This document shows, one piece after another, positions 51,979 through 60,573 of a DNA stretch of 64,000 nt (its first letter is position 1; each line of letters opens with the position of its first letter). Origin of the DNA: VRUE01 sp963824215 (GTDB lineage Bacteria > Actinomycetota > Thermoleophilia > Solirubrobacterales > 70-9); the NCBI GenBank assembly GCA_963824215.1, contig CAWGOE010000003.1, forward strand, positions 62,001-126,000, given 5' to 3'. The notes beneath the pieces were generated by a model. That model did not search any database. It was not told where the DNA came from and saw only the letters and a program-made list of their open reading frames with translations. The position numbers and the translations under genes were made by a program.

Positions 51979-52264
51979 TCACCCATGTTCTGACACCGAT
52001 CGGCGGCAGCTCGCCGACCGAAGCAGAAGCCGGTCTAGCTGGACAACAAGGGTGAGTGGACGCCCCGTCCGAAAAGCGAAGCGCTCAGAGCCCTTCTGAG
52101 GCCCTGCGACGAGTCCCCGCGTGTGATCGCTCGGACGTTTCTGCAGGGCACGCCGCCTCTGCGGGAGCCGCTCTTGTGCCCTCGTTTTTGCACGCCTTCG
52201 GCGTGCGGGAGACGGGCACCGGCTCCCGCAGCGGGCGGGCGCCAAGACCCGAAGGGAGGCTCCG
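51979..52264 (+). promoter_or_regulatory. Leader region with a three-tier stem-loop
   Basis: CTGCGGGAGCCG (52159-52170) pairs perfectly with CGGCTCCCGCAG (52220-52231); inside, GTGCCC pairs with GGGCAC, and at the tip GCACGCC-TTC-GGCGTGC (52190-52206) forms a 7-bp hairpin. AAGGGAGG lies just before the next ATG. The remainder (51979-52150) has no gene. Confidence 0.82.
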
Positions 52265-52546
52265 ATGAGCCAGCAAGCGCTACAGCACGTCCCCGAGGTG
52301 GTGGAACCGCCGCGCACCGTGAAGACGGGCGGCAGTCGCGCGCTCCCCCTCCGCACCGAGCACCACGACGTCGCCGGCATCCTCGCCCGGATGAGCTTCG
52401 CCGAGCGGGTCCGCGCCTACCGCAACGGCGTCTTCACCGCGCACGAGCTCTCGGTCGCGGCGGCGCGGGAACCGGACCGGATGCCGATCCTGAATGGCGA
52501 GTTCGAGCACATCGTCGTCAGCCTCGCCGACCTCGACCCCGACTAG
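52265..52546 (+). CDS. Element hypothetical protein, 93 aa
   Basis: Starts at ATG 52265 after GAAGGGAGG. The C-terminal part ILARMSFAERVRAYRNGVFT and AHELSVAAAREPDRMPILNG looks like a short helical domain; the N-terminus is flexible. Similar small proteins accompany actinobacterial conjugation genes, but I do not recognise a named family. The last codons overlap the convergent 66-aa gene. Confidence 0.65.
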   Translation: MSQQALQHVPEVVEPPRTVKTGGSRALPLRTEHHDVAGILARMSFAERVRAYRNGVFTAHELSVAAAREPDRMPILNGEFEHIVVSLADLDPD

Positions 52547-52743
52547 CGCCAGCGCGCACGGCGGCCGGTGAGGATGCGCAGACGCGCAGCGCGTTCCTCG
52601 GCCTCGACCCGATCGGCGCCGAGGCGCAGCGGTACCGGGTCCTCCTCGACCACGATGGTCGGCGCCTCCTCGTCCTCGACTACGGCATGGCGCAGCGGCA
52701 CTGCGCCCTCGCCCGCGATCCTCGAGGCGGCGGTCTTGCTCAT
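52543..52743 (-). CDS. Small protein at the end of the transfer operon, 66 aa
   Basis: The ATG at 52741-52743 overlaps the coupling-protein stop (ATGA), like the other junctions of this operon. The sequence begins MSKTAASRIAGEGAVPLRHA and is charged, ending in an Arg-rich tail (RILTGRRARWR). Function unknown; presence in the coupled operon is the main evidence that it is real. Confidence 0.6.
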   Translation of the reverse strand: MSKTAASRIAGEGAVPLRHAVVEDEEAPTIVVEEDPVPLRLGADRVEAEERAARLRILTGRRARWR

Positions 52744-54437
52744 CGCCGCGCCTCCTCGGCGCCGAGTCCGTCGCGCAGCCGTCGCAGCTCTGGGTCTTCG
52801 TACCAGGGGCGCAGCTTGATCTTCGCCGGCGGCAGGTGCCCGTAGACCAGGAGGCCGGTGCCGGGGTCGCGCTCGCGGACCAAGTTGGCCGGGGCGAGGT
52901 CGCGGTAGGTGTCGCCCTCGGTCTCCGAGCGCCGCCCTTTCTCGCCGGTGCTGCGCGAGCGCTGCTCGAACTCCCCGGCGCCGAGGACGCGCGAGACGTA
53001 GGAGAGCGTGTCGGGGTCGGAGATCCCGGTGCCGAAGACCTTGGCCCGATGGTTGTTGACGATCGTCGACGCCTGACGCCCGTAACGGGAGCTGACCTGG
53101 GCCATGTCCTGAAAGACGCTCAGAAGCTGGACCCCCTGGCCGGCGCCGGTCGAGGCGATCTCGGCGAGGTTGGGGATCGGCGCGATGTTGGCGCACTCGT
53201 CCAGCAGCAGGAGGAGGGGAGGGTCGAGGGGCTTGCCGGTCGCGGCGACGGTCTCGTAGACGACCGCCAGTAGCTCCTGCACCAGCATCGAGAAGATCGT
53301 GCGAAGCCGCTCCTGCTCGTGCAGCGGCGCGCAGAGGTAGAGGGTGTTGGCGCCGCCGTCGAGCAGGGCGGCCGGGCTGTAGTCGGCGCCCTTCGTCTCC
53401 TCGGCGACACGCGGGTCGGCGAAGGCGCCGACGATCATCTCGGCGGTCGTGTAGACGGAGCTGCGCTGGCGCTCCTCGCGGTTCTGCGTCGCCTGCCAGG
53501 CGCGCTTCGCCGCCGGCTCGCCCGCCTCGGCGAGCAGCTCCTCGATGTGGGCGTCGTTGGCGTCGGGGCCTTCGTCGAGCCAGCGCACCACAGACTCCAT
53601 CGTCCGGCCGCTGGAGGCGGCGGCGAAGAGCAGCGGCGCCAGCAGCTTCTCCGCCGCCGCGTACCAGAAGTCGGCGTCCTGCAAGCCGCCCGAGCCGGTC
53701 CTCGCGGCGGAGGCGAGCCAATGGGCGACCCGTATCGCCCCGCGCCAGCTGCTCGCCCCCCACAGCGGCGTCGCCCGCGAGGGCTCAAGGCCCGTCACCA
53801 GGGCGGGGTCGAAGACCATCACCTCGCCGCGCGTCTGGCGGTGGGCCACGGTGTCGATCAGCAGGTCGCTCTTGATCGAGGTGGCGAGGACCGGCCCTTG
53901 CCACTCCAGCAGGGCGGGGATCGCGAGGCCGGTCGTCTTGTGGCTCTCGGTCGGCGCGAAGGCGATCACCGACTGACGCTCCTGGGCGGCGAGCAGGGTG
54001 CGCCCGCTACGGCCGAGGGTCAACCGCCGCCGCTGGGGCGCTGGCACCCGCAGGGGCGCCAGGTCGCGGCGGCTCGCCCAGCGGGCGCTTGGCGCTCGCG
54101 GTCGACCGCCGCCGAAGGAAGGCAGCTCGCCGAGGTCGATGAGGCGGCGGGCGAGCAGCGCCAGCCCGCCGAGCGCACCGAGCACCAGGGCGCCGGTGAC
54201 GTAGAAGCCCGGCGCCCCCGGCAGCGTCGCCTGCGCCGGGCGCGGCCACGCCGCGCGGGGATCGCCGAGGTGGGAGGGGAGGCTGAGCGCGGTCAGCGCC
54301 AGTTCGCTCGCGCCGATCGACGTCCAGCCGCCGCCGAAGATCAGCCCCGCGAGGGCGCCAATCAGCCAGATCGTCGCCAGCACGGCGGCGCCGATCGCGG
54401 CCAGCGCCAGGTAGAGCTGTCGCTCCGATCCGCTCAC
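52740..54437 (-). CDS. VirD4/TraG-type coupling protein
   Basis: 565 residues from a GTG that overlaps the VirB4-like stop. Two N-terminal membrane segments (AAIGAAVLATIWLIGALAG; VTGALVLGALGGLALLA) precede the ATPase domain with Walker A FAPTESHKTTGLAIP near 165, LATSIKSDLL, Walker B LLLLLDECANIAPIPNL near 410 and GVQLLSVFQDMAQ. The Walker A loop deviates from GxxGxGK but follows the TraG/VirD4 PTxxxKTxG pattern. It brings the relaxase-DNA complex to the secretion channel. Confidence 0.9.
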   Translation of the reverse strand: MSGSERQLYLALAAIGAAVLATIWLIGALAGLIFGGGWTSIGASELALTALSLPSHLGDPRAAWPRPAQATLPGAPGFYVTGALVLGALGGLALLARRLIDLGELPSFGGGRPRAPSARWASRRDLAPLRVPAPQRRRLTLGRSGRTLLAAQERQSVIAFAPTESHKTTGLAIPALLEWQGPVLATSIKSDLLIDTVAHRQTRGEVMVFDPALVTGLEPSRATPLWGASSWRGAIRVAHWLASAARTGSGGLQDADFWYAAAEKLLAPLLFAAASSGRTMESVVRWLDEGPDANDAHIEELLAEAGEPAAKRAWQATQNREERQRSSVYTTAEMIVGAFADPRVAEETKGADYSPAALLDGGANTLYLCAPLHEQERLRTIFSMLVQELLAVVYETVAATGKPLDPPLLLLLDECANIAPIPNLAEIASTGAGQGVQLLSVFQDMAQVSSRYGRQASTIVNNHRAKVFGTGISDPDTLSYVSRVLGAGEFEQRSRSTGEKGRRSETEGDTYRDLAPANLVRERDPGTGLLVYGHLPPAKIKLRPWYEDPELRRLRDGLGAEEARR

Positions 54438-55711
54438 GCCGCCGCCGCGAAGTGATCGACCATGCGCCAGTCGGTGTAGACGAGCTCGCGCTCGATCTGC
54501 GAGAGCCGATGCTGGACGAGGAAGGAGCGCCGCCCGACCATCCACAGCGCCTCGCCGAGGCACAGCGTCGTCGTCAGCTCGGCCTCGGTTCGGGTCAGCC
54601 CGAGCCGGGAGCGCAGCAGCTCCTGCTGGTCATGGGGCTGGCGGTAGATGACCTTCGTGTCGGCGTCGCCGATCAGCCCCTCGGCGATCCGCGCCTCGCG
54701 CGAGCCCGCGTCGCCGGAGGCGCCGAGGTCGGTGAGGCGGTGGATGACGACGAGGTTCTGGACCCCGAGCGCGCGGCAGAGCTTGAAGTTGGCCTGTAGC
54801 CACTCGGCGACGCCGATGTGGCTGGTGACGCGCCAGCCCTCCTCGACCACCGAGATCAGCTTCGGGCTCTCTTCGCCGCGTTGCTCGGCGGCCTGCTTTC
54901 GCTCCAAGAGGATCGACTGCTGCCAGGCGGCGGCGCAGGTCATCAGGATTCCCAGCGCCGCCGAGTCGCGGACGGCGGAGAGGTCGAGCACGACCAGGGG
55001 CGCGTCGAGGTCGAGGCCCTCGCTGGTCGGTCCGTCGAACATGCCGCGCAGGTCTCCCGCGCAGAGGCGTTGCAGAGCGAGCGCCGAGGAGCGGTTGGCC
55101 TCGGCGAAGTCCTCGGCGCTGGCGGCCGAGACGCCCTGCACCATCGCCTCGCGGGGATGGAGCAGCGCGTCGACCACCATCGGCAGGGTCGGCTCGGCGG
55201 CGCCGGATTCCTCGTCGACGACCTCCAGCGCCACCCGCAGCCCGGCGTCCTCCTCCGGGCTCAGCTCGCGCCGCAGCGCCGCCTGCGCCACCGATCGCAA
55301 CAGGCTCAGCGGTCCCTCGCGGCCGCCGCGCGGGCTGAGCGGGTTCAGCCTCACCTCGCCGCCGGGGGCGAGGGTGATCGGCTTGACCCCGAGCGCCTTC
55401 GCCAGCGGCCAATACTCGCCCTTGATGTCGAGCACCCACGCCTGGCGGCCGAAGACGGCCTGGCGGTAGATGTAGGTCTTGACCAGGCTCGACTTGCGCG
55501 AGGCGATCCCGCCGAGCATCAACATGTTCGGTCCCGGCAGGTGGACCGGGTAGAGCGCCCAAGGGTCATACATCCAGGCGCCGCCGTAGGCGTCGCGGCC
55601 AATGTAGGCGCCGGCGGCGCCGAGGCCGCCCTGACCGAGGAAGGGGTAGACCGCCTGGAAGTGGGCGGTGGTGCCGCCGTGGCCCGGTCGCTCTCCCGCC
55701 CGCCGCCTCAC
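54434..55711 (-). CDS. VirB4-like ATPase
   Basis: 425 residues from the GTG at 55709-55711, which overlaps the SCO6880 stop; an ATG at 55726 is in frame but breaks the overlap pattern of the operon. Walker A is MLMLGGIASRKSSLVKTY (a GxxxxRKS variant near 66), and the Walker B region is PKLISVVEEGWRVTSHIG near 290. VLDIKGEYWPLAKALG and the C-terminal KVIYRQPHDQQELL are typical of VirB4/TraC-type T4SS motors in actinobacterial elements. Confidence 0.85.
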   Translation of the reverse strand: MRRRAGERPGHGGTTAHFQAVYPFLGQGGLGAAGAYIGRDAYGGAWMYDPWALYPVHLPGPNMLMLGGIASRKSSLVKTYIYRQAVFGRQAWVLDIKGEYWPLAKALGVKPITLAPGGEVRLNPLSPRGGREGPLSLLRSVAQAALRRELSPEEDAGLRVALEVVDEESGAAEPTLPMVVDALLHPREAMVQGVSAASAEDFAEANRSSALALQRLCAGDLRGMFDGPTSEGLDLDAPLVVLDLSAVRDSAALGILMTCAAAWQQSILLERKQAAEQRGEESPKLISVVEEGWRVTSHIGVAEWLQANFKLCRALGVQNLVVIHRLTDLGASGDAGSREARIAEGLIGDADTKVIYRQPHDQQELLRSRLGLTRTEAELTTTLCLGEALWMVGRRSFLVQHRLSQIERELVYTDWRMVDHFAAAA

Positions 55712-57204
55712 CGCAGACCCCGGCATAGCGGCAGGGTGAAGGGGAAGCCGGTGTCCTGCTCGCCGTAGAGGCGTTGCAGCCCCAGGCGGGCGAGCTGGGC
55801 GGCGTGCTCGACCTCTGACTCCGAGCGCTCCAGCTCCTCGGGCGAGCGGGCCGAAGTCCGCACGTAGCCGGTCCAGCGCATCTCGGCGTGGCCGTCGGCC
55901 AGCTCCTCCTCGCGGCGTGAGGCGGCCTGCTGGCGGCGGCGGATTCGCGCCGTCGACATGAAGCCCTGGCGGCTGCGGTTGATTTCCTCGGCGACCTCGG
56001 CGGTCTGCGCTGCCTCGGCGCGGCGCATCGCCAGCGAGTAGGGGACCGGCTCGATCGTCACCGCGACCGTGCGCAGGGCGCTCGTCTGCATCAAGAGCGG
56101 CGCCATGAACATCGGCCCGACGTCCGAGCGCGGCCAGGAGGCGATCCAGTAGGTCGCGTGGAAGGCCGAGTCGCTGCGGTAGCTCGACCAGCTCGTCGCG
56201 TCGGCGAGCGGTCCCATCAACGCCGGCTCGACCCCCTCGCGCCCGTCCTGGCCGAGCGCCGTGCGGGCGCGGGACTGGCGGCCGAAGGGGTCGAAGGCGT
56301 CGCGGATCAGCGCCGCGTACTGGCGCGGGCGCAAGAGGCCCGAGACCGAGACCTCGGCGATCGTCAGCCGCTCGGCGAGGCTCTCGGCCTCGCGCAGCAG
56401 CAGCTCGCAGGCGCCCTCGACGCCGCCGCCGAGTCTGCGCAGCTCCTTGGCGCCGCGGCGCTGGTCGATCTGCACGGCGATCAGGACCTCGTGCTCGGTG
56501 GTCTGCGGCGCCGCCGACTCGACCAGCTCGATGTAGGAGCGAACGACGTCGGAGTCGAGCGGCACGGCGCGGTCGCGCTGAGCCTGGAAGTGGGCGGCCA
56601 GCTCATCGCCCTGGCCCGGCAGCGTCTGCTCGATCCACTGGAGGCGGCGGATCGGGCTGCCGTCGCGGGCGCAGCTGGCGAGCACCGCGCCCCAGGCGTC
56701 GAGCACCCGCTCCTGCTCGGCCGAGTCGCGCATCGCGAAGGCTCCGGCGCGGACAGAGAGGACGGCGGTGAAGGTGCCGCCGCGCCGGTCTTCGATCACG
56801 CCGACCTCCTCGGCGCCGTAGGGGATCGCGATCAGCTTCAGCTCGGCGAGCTCGGGTGGCAGCGAGGTCTCGTGCTGCGCCTCGCCCTCGCTGGTCTCCC
56901 GCGCGCCGCCGCCCGGCGCGGTCGAGCGGTGGCCGCGTTCGGCGCGTCGACGCCGGCCCGCCCAGCGCCCGAGGATCGGCGCCCACTCCTCCGCCGTGCG
57001 GCCCTCGACCGGGACGCAGATCGCGGCGACGGCGAGGCAGAGCACCACGACGCCGGCGATCAGGCCGACGACGCTTCGCATCGCATAGAGCGATCCGAGG
57101 CCGATCACGGCACCGGCGGCGACGATCACGACCTGGCCGGGCCGGAGCGGGCCGACCACGGCGCGCTGCTCGAGCGGGCCGAAGCGGTAGCGTCGCGCGC
57201 TCAC
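55708..57204 (-). CDS. SCO6880-family type IV secretion protein
   Basis: 498 residues from GTG 57204, overlapping the VirB6-like stop. Two membrane helices at the N-terminus (VVIVAAGAVIGLGSLYAM; GLIAGVVVLCLAVAAICVP) and a long soluble region (FTAVLSVRAGAFAMRDSAEQ, WIASWPRSDVGPMFMAPLLM) match SCO6880-type proteins, which pair with a separate VirB4-like ATPase in actinobacterial T4SS loci and seem to stand for the VirB3/VirB4 N-terminal part. The C-terminus is highly charged. Confidence 0.85.
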   Translation of the reverse strand: MSARRYRFGPLEQRAVVGPLRPGQVVIVAAGAVIGLGSLYAMRSVVGLIAGVVVLCLAVAAICVPVEGRTAEEWAPILGRWAGRRRRAERGHRSTAPGGGARETSEGEAQHETSLPPELAELKLIAIPYGAEEVGVIEDRRGGTFTAVLSVRAGAFAMRDSAEQERVLDAWGAVLASCARDGSPIRRLQWIEQTLPGQGDELAAHFQAQRDRAVPLDSDVVRSYIELVESAAPQTTEHEVLIAVQIDQRRGAKELRRLGGGVEGACELLLREAESLAERLTIAEVSVSGLLRPRQYAALIRDAFDPFGRQSRARTALGQDGREGVEPALMGPLADATSWSSYRSDSAFHATYWIASWPRSDVGPMFMAPLLMQTSALRTVAVTIEPVPYSLAMRRAEAAQTAEVAEEINRSRQGFMSTARIRRRQQAASRREEELADGHAEMRWTGYVRTSARSPEELERSESEVEHAAQLARLGLQRLYGEQDTGFPFTLPLCRGLR

Positions 57205-58901
57205 GATCCCGCCCCTTTCTCGGGCTTTGCCCGCGTCGGCTCAGGTGCGGGTCGCGGCGGTTTCTGCCCGGAGCCCGGCGCCTCGCCGCCGTCGGCTTCG
57301 CGCGGTCGCGGCGTCGCCGCCGATCCGCTCGACTCCTCCCGGGGCGCTTTGTCCTCGCTCCCCTGTGCCGGCGTCGCGCCTCCCGCCGAGCCACCTCCGC
57401 CCGAGGAGCTGCCCGGCTCCTGGGCGACGGCGGTTCCTTGCAGTCGCTGGGCAGCCGCCTGGGTGCCGCGCACCGCGGCGGCCGGAACCGCTGCCGCTGC
57501 GCCCGCGGCCGCGCCAGCGCCTCCCGCCGCGCCGCCAGCTGCGGCTGCCTCGCCACCGCCCGCAGCACCACCGCCCGACCCAACGCCGGGGCTTCCGCCT
57601 CCGCGCGGGCCGCTCGGCTCAGGGCCCGCGCTGCCGCCGCCTTTCTCGCCCGCGTTCCAGAGGGTCGCGCCGGACTCGCCCCAGTTGGAGCGGGCCATGT
57701 TGCGCATGATCTGCACGTCGCTGGCGATCTGGACGCCGCTCACCGCCCCGCCTGCAGCCGAGCGGCGGCCGTAGGCGGCGGCCATCGCGCCCTCGGCGAA
57801 GGGGACGAGGCGGAACAACACGAAGGGCGCGAAGCAGGCGAGCAGCATCAGCGCCGAAGCGGCGAGGATGTGCTCGACCCGGCCGTCGTTCTCGGCCATC
57901 AGCCCGGCCGCCAGGGAGATGATCGAGACGATCACGAACTTGGAGCCGATGACGACGAGGAGCAGCTCGCCGGTGCGGCGCAGGGCGCCGGCCCAGCGCG
58001 GCCAGATCGAGGCGGCGAGCGCCAACGGCATGAAGAGGGCGACGACGTAGACGGCGGCGTCGCGCATCAGCAGCTCCAGCCAGACCATGAAGGCGGCGAA
58101 GGCACCGATGATCGCGGCGAGGAAGGTGACGAACAGCGGCACCGCCGTCGAGCCAGCGGCCTGTCCGGCGGCGGCGCCGGTGACGTTGGCGCCCCCGGCG
58201 CCGCCGACTTCGCGGCCGGCGTCGCCGCCCGCCTGGCTGAGGCCGGTGATCGCGCCCTTGAAGAACTCTTGGCTGTTGTCGTGGCTGGCGCTGGCGACCG
58301 CGTGGCAGAGGCCGTCGGTGACGACGAGGAGCATCTGCACCACCGCGTAGGCGACGCTGGTCGCGATGAAGGCGAGCGGCAGGTTGACGAGGACGACGCG
58401 CGCCAGCAGACCGGCGTTGCCTTGGGCCAGGCCCTCCAGCACCGCGAGCAGCAGCATCGCCAGCCCCATCAGCGCCGCGATCTGCGCCATGCGCCCGTAC
58501 TGCTGGAGGAAGCCCTTGGTGGTCAGCTCCGGCGTCGTCGTTTCGTTGATCCCCTCGACGACCTTCCCGATCAGCCACCCGGCGCCGCCGCTGACCCAGG
58601 TGGTGATCTGCTCGAAGATGCTGTTGCCGACCCCTTCGATGGCGTCGTTGATCGGGTCGGTGACGATCCCCGTCACCCCGCCGCTGACCGCGTTGCAGGC
58701 ATCGCCGACCGGGTTGCCGCCGCCGACGATTCCGCCCGTCACCGCGTCGGCGATCCCGCTGACGGCATCGGCCGGGGCGCTGCCAACGTCGCAGACGACG
58801 TTGGCTTCGGCCTTCGGCGGGGCGGGCTGAGCGAGCAGGACGAGGCCCGCCAGCAGGGCGGCGAAGGCGAGGGCCGGCAGCCCCCTACGGAGCCAGCTCA
58901 T
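57201..58901 (-). CDS. VirB6/TrbL-like polytopic channel protein
   Basis: 566 residues from ATG 58901. A signal-like N-terminus (GLPALAFAALLAGLVLLAQP) is followed by a Gly-rich extracellular part, then about seven membrane helices (AALMGLAMLLLAVLEGLAQG, VLVNLPLAFIATSVAYAVVQ, FVTFLAAIIGAFAAFMVWLE) and a long Ala/Gly/Pro-rich cytoplasmic tail from about 430 to the end. VirB6/TrbL proteins form the inner-membrane pore. It overlaps the neighbouring genes at both ends. Confidence 0.8.
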   Translation of the reverse strand: MSWLRRGLPALAFAALLAGLVLLAQPAPPKAEANVVCDVGSAPADAVSGIADAVTGGIVGGGNPVGDACNAVSGGVTGIVTDPINDAIEGVGNSIFEQITTWVSGGAGWLIGKVVEGINETTTPELTTKGFLQQYGRMAQIAALMGLAMLLLAVLEGLAQGNAGLLARVVLVNLPLAFIATSVAYAVVQMLLVVTDGLCHAVASASHDNSQEFFKGAITGLSQAGGDAGREVGGAGGANVTGAAAGQAAGSTAVPLFVTFLAAIIGAFAAFMVWLELLMRDAAVYVVALFMPLALAASIWPRWAGALRRTGELLLVVIGSKFVIVSIISLAAGLMAENDGRVEHILAASALMLLACFAPFVLFRLVPFAEGAMAAAYGRRSAAGGAVSGVQIASDVQIMRNMARSNWGESGATLWNAGEKGGGSAGPEPSGPRGGGSPGVGSGGGAAGGGEAAAAGGAAGGAGAAAGAAAAVPAAAVRGTQAAAQRLQGTAVAQEPGSSSGGGGSAGGATPAQGSEDKAPREESSGSAATPRPREADGGEAPGSGQKPPRPAPEPTRAKPEKGAGS

Positions 58902-59571
58902 AGCTTTCGAGCTTCTGCGCCAGGTCGATGACGCGGTAGCCGCCGAGCGGGCCGGGGTTCGTCGCCAGCTCCGGCGTCGGGCCGAAGCCGCCGCGGGTTT
59001 CGGCGATCCGCCAGCGGCCCTCCATCCAGACGAGCTCGGTGTGGGTGATGCCGAAGTAGGCGGCGGGCTCCACGGCGGCCGCGTTGCCGAGCAAGGTGAA
59101 GCCCCAGGTGAGGATGCGGGCGCGGCCGGGCTGGAAGGACTCGATCCGGTAGCCGATCGGCACCGCCGCGTAGAGGGTCTCGACGCCGCGACGGATGCCG
59201 ACTCCGACCGGGCCGCTGGCGAGCCGTTCGGCGCCGGGCGAGTTGGCGGCGAGCATCGCCTCCAGGTAGTCGGGCGTCGCCACCGCCTCGATCCGCGAGC
59301 GCATGACGCCGGGTCGCAGGATCGCGGGGTCGGCGAAGGCCCGCTGGTAGGCGGCAACCGCCTCCGCTGCTCCTTCGGCGGTGTCGGGGAATGCCACCGG
59401 CACGCCGGCGATCGACCGCGCCGCGCCTGCTTTGGCTGGTATCGCGGCGCGGTCTCCGCCGGTGGGGGAGAGCGAGCGGCCGAGGAGGAGGCCGAGGAAG
59501 AGCGTGGCGAGGCAGGCGATCACCAGATGCCGTCGCCGCAGCGCCGATCCCTGGGCTGGCGAGCGCATCAC
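58885..59571 (-). CDS. VirB8-like conjugation protein
   Basis: 228 residues; the GTG at 59571 overlaps the upstream stop, and the next codon is ATG. One N-terminal membrane helix (LVIACLATLFLGLLLG) is followed by an NTF2-like extracellular domain (AAYQRAFADPAILRPGVMRS, RIESFQPGRARILTWGFTLL, TELVWMEGRWRIAETRGGFG). This layout is that of VirB8/TcpC-type T4SS scaffold proteins. Confidence 0.75.
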   Translation of the reverse strand: MMRSPAQGSALRRRHLVIACLATLFLGLLLGRSLSPTGGDRAAIPAKAGAARSIAGVPVAFPDTAEGAAEAVAAYQRAFADPAILRPGVMRSRIEAVATPDYLEAMLAANSPGAERLASGPVGVGIRRGVETLYAAVPIGYRIESFQPGRARILTWGFTLLGNAAAVEPAAYFGITHTELVWMEGRWRIAETRGGFGPTPELATNPGPLGGYRVIDLAQKLESYELAP

Positions 59572-59888
59572 TTGACCGCCGAGCCGGAGGTGTAGAAGAA
59601 GTTGATCAGGGCCGCCCCGGCACCGACGACGAAGGCGCCGATCAGCGAGTAGAGGACCTTCTGCTTGCCGTCAGAGGCGTGGCTGAAGTTGTTGGATTTG
59701 CTGCCGAGCGCCCACTGTGCGGCGCCGATCAGCAGGCCCGCGGCGCAGCCGAGGAGGACGATCGCGGCGAGCCAGTTGACGAGTTTTTCGAGCGCCGGGG
59801 TGCCAGGTCCACCGTTCGGGTTCGGTTTGATGCTGACCGCCGCGCTCTGGAGGGCGACCTGCAACTTGACGAGGATTGCGAGTGCCAC
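59568..59888 (-). CDS. VirB2/pilin-like small membrane protein
   Basis: 106 residues, first gene of the transfer operon, starting at GTG 59888 after AAAGGAG. Two membrane helices (LVNWLAAIVLLGCAAGLLIG; VLYSLIGAFVVGAGAALINF) separated by a short hydrophilic loop (ALGSKSNNFSHASDGKQK) give the VirB2/TrbC topology. No clear signal peptide is visible. Its start codon and leader are duplicated at 60574-60646. Confidence 0.75.
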   Translation of the reverse strand: MALAILVKLQVALQSAAVSIKPNPNGGPGTPALEKLVNWLAAIVLLGCAAGLLIGAAQWALGSKSNNFSHASDGKQKVLYSLIGAFVVGAGAALINFFYTSGSAVK

Positions 59889-59954
59889 GGCGGACTCCTT
59901 TGCTCGAGGTGGTCTTCACCTCGGCTGTCCAGCCGGCGACCCGGTTGCATCGGG
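59882..59954. repeat. 73-bp direct repeat, copy 1 (transfer-operon leader)
   Basis: Identical to 60574-60646 except for one base. On the minus strand it contains CCCGATGCAACCG, the stems GGCTG/CAGCC and CGAGGTG/TCACCTCG, AAAGGAG and the GTG start of the pilin-like gene. Confidence 0.95.
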
Positions 59955-60029
59955 GTCCTTGGGGAGAAATACGTCACCGGAACTAAGCCGGGCGCCTATC
60001 TAGGGGTCGTTAGTCAGACTGCGGGCATC

Positions 60030-60530
60030 GTGACTTCGCTCAGCGACCTCAGATACGACATCTGGACCGACGGCGCCTGCGCCAACAAGACCAGCGGCGC
60101 CGGTGGGTACGCGGCAGTCCTTTTCGCTCGCCGTTCCGATGGCATCGGCGAGCGGTGGGAGGTCTCCGGTGGCGCCTTCAAGACCACGAACAACCAGATG
60201 GAGCTGATGGCGGTCATCACCGGATTGCGCGCCTTGCCCGCGCAGGCGCACGTCTGTGTCCATATCGACTCCACCTACGTGATAAAGAATTTCAAGGAGC
60301 GGCTTCAGCGCTGGCAAGGCAACGGCTGGCTGACGGCGGACGGGAAGCCGGTGAAGAACGTCGATCTCTGGGAGCAGCTGTCCACCGAGGCTGCCGGTCG
60401 CAAGGTGGACTGGGTGAAGGTCGCCGGTCACACTGGGGACGAGTGGAACGAGTACGCGGACAAGCTCGCCTGCGCCGAAAAGGACGCCTACGCCGAGCGG
60501 AGCCGTCGCCTCGCGCTCAACGCAAGCTGA
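60030..60530 (+). CDS. rnhA: Ribonuclease HI
   Basis: 166 residues from GTG 60030. The catalytic residues are visible in order: Asp in YDIWTDGACANK, Glu in NNQMELMAVI, Asp in VHIDSTYVIKNF and Asp in DEWNEYADKLAC, with His in VAGHTGDEWN. It removes RNA from RNA:DNA hybrids, useful after lagging-strand synthesis of transferred DNA. It lies alone, opposite to the transfer operon, between two direct repeats. Confidence 0.93.
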   Translation: MTSLSDLRYDIWTDGACANKTSGAGGYAAVLFARRSDGIGERWEVSGGAFKTTNNQMELMAVITGLRALPAQAHVCVHIDSTYVIKNFKERLQRWQGNGWLTADGKPVKNVDLWEQLSTEAAGRKVDWVKVAGHTGDEWNEYADKLACAEKDAYAERSRRLALNAS

Positions 60531-60573
60531 GCCTGGTTCCCGCGTAGATCAGGCTCGGATCGCCGGTGCCGAT
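60517..60573 (-). pseudogene. Remnant of a LysM-domain gene
   Basis: The minus strand encodes IGTGDPSLIYAGTRLSLR and a stop, which looks like the C-terminal end of a LysM peptidoglycan-binding domain (GDPxLIxxGxxLxL). The sequence upstream is replaced by the 73-bp leader copy, whose GTG start is out of frame with it. The remnant overlaps the 3' end of the RNase H gene by 14 bases. Eighteen residues are little evidence, so this is tentative. Confidence 0.4.
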
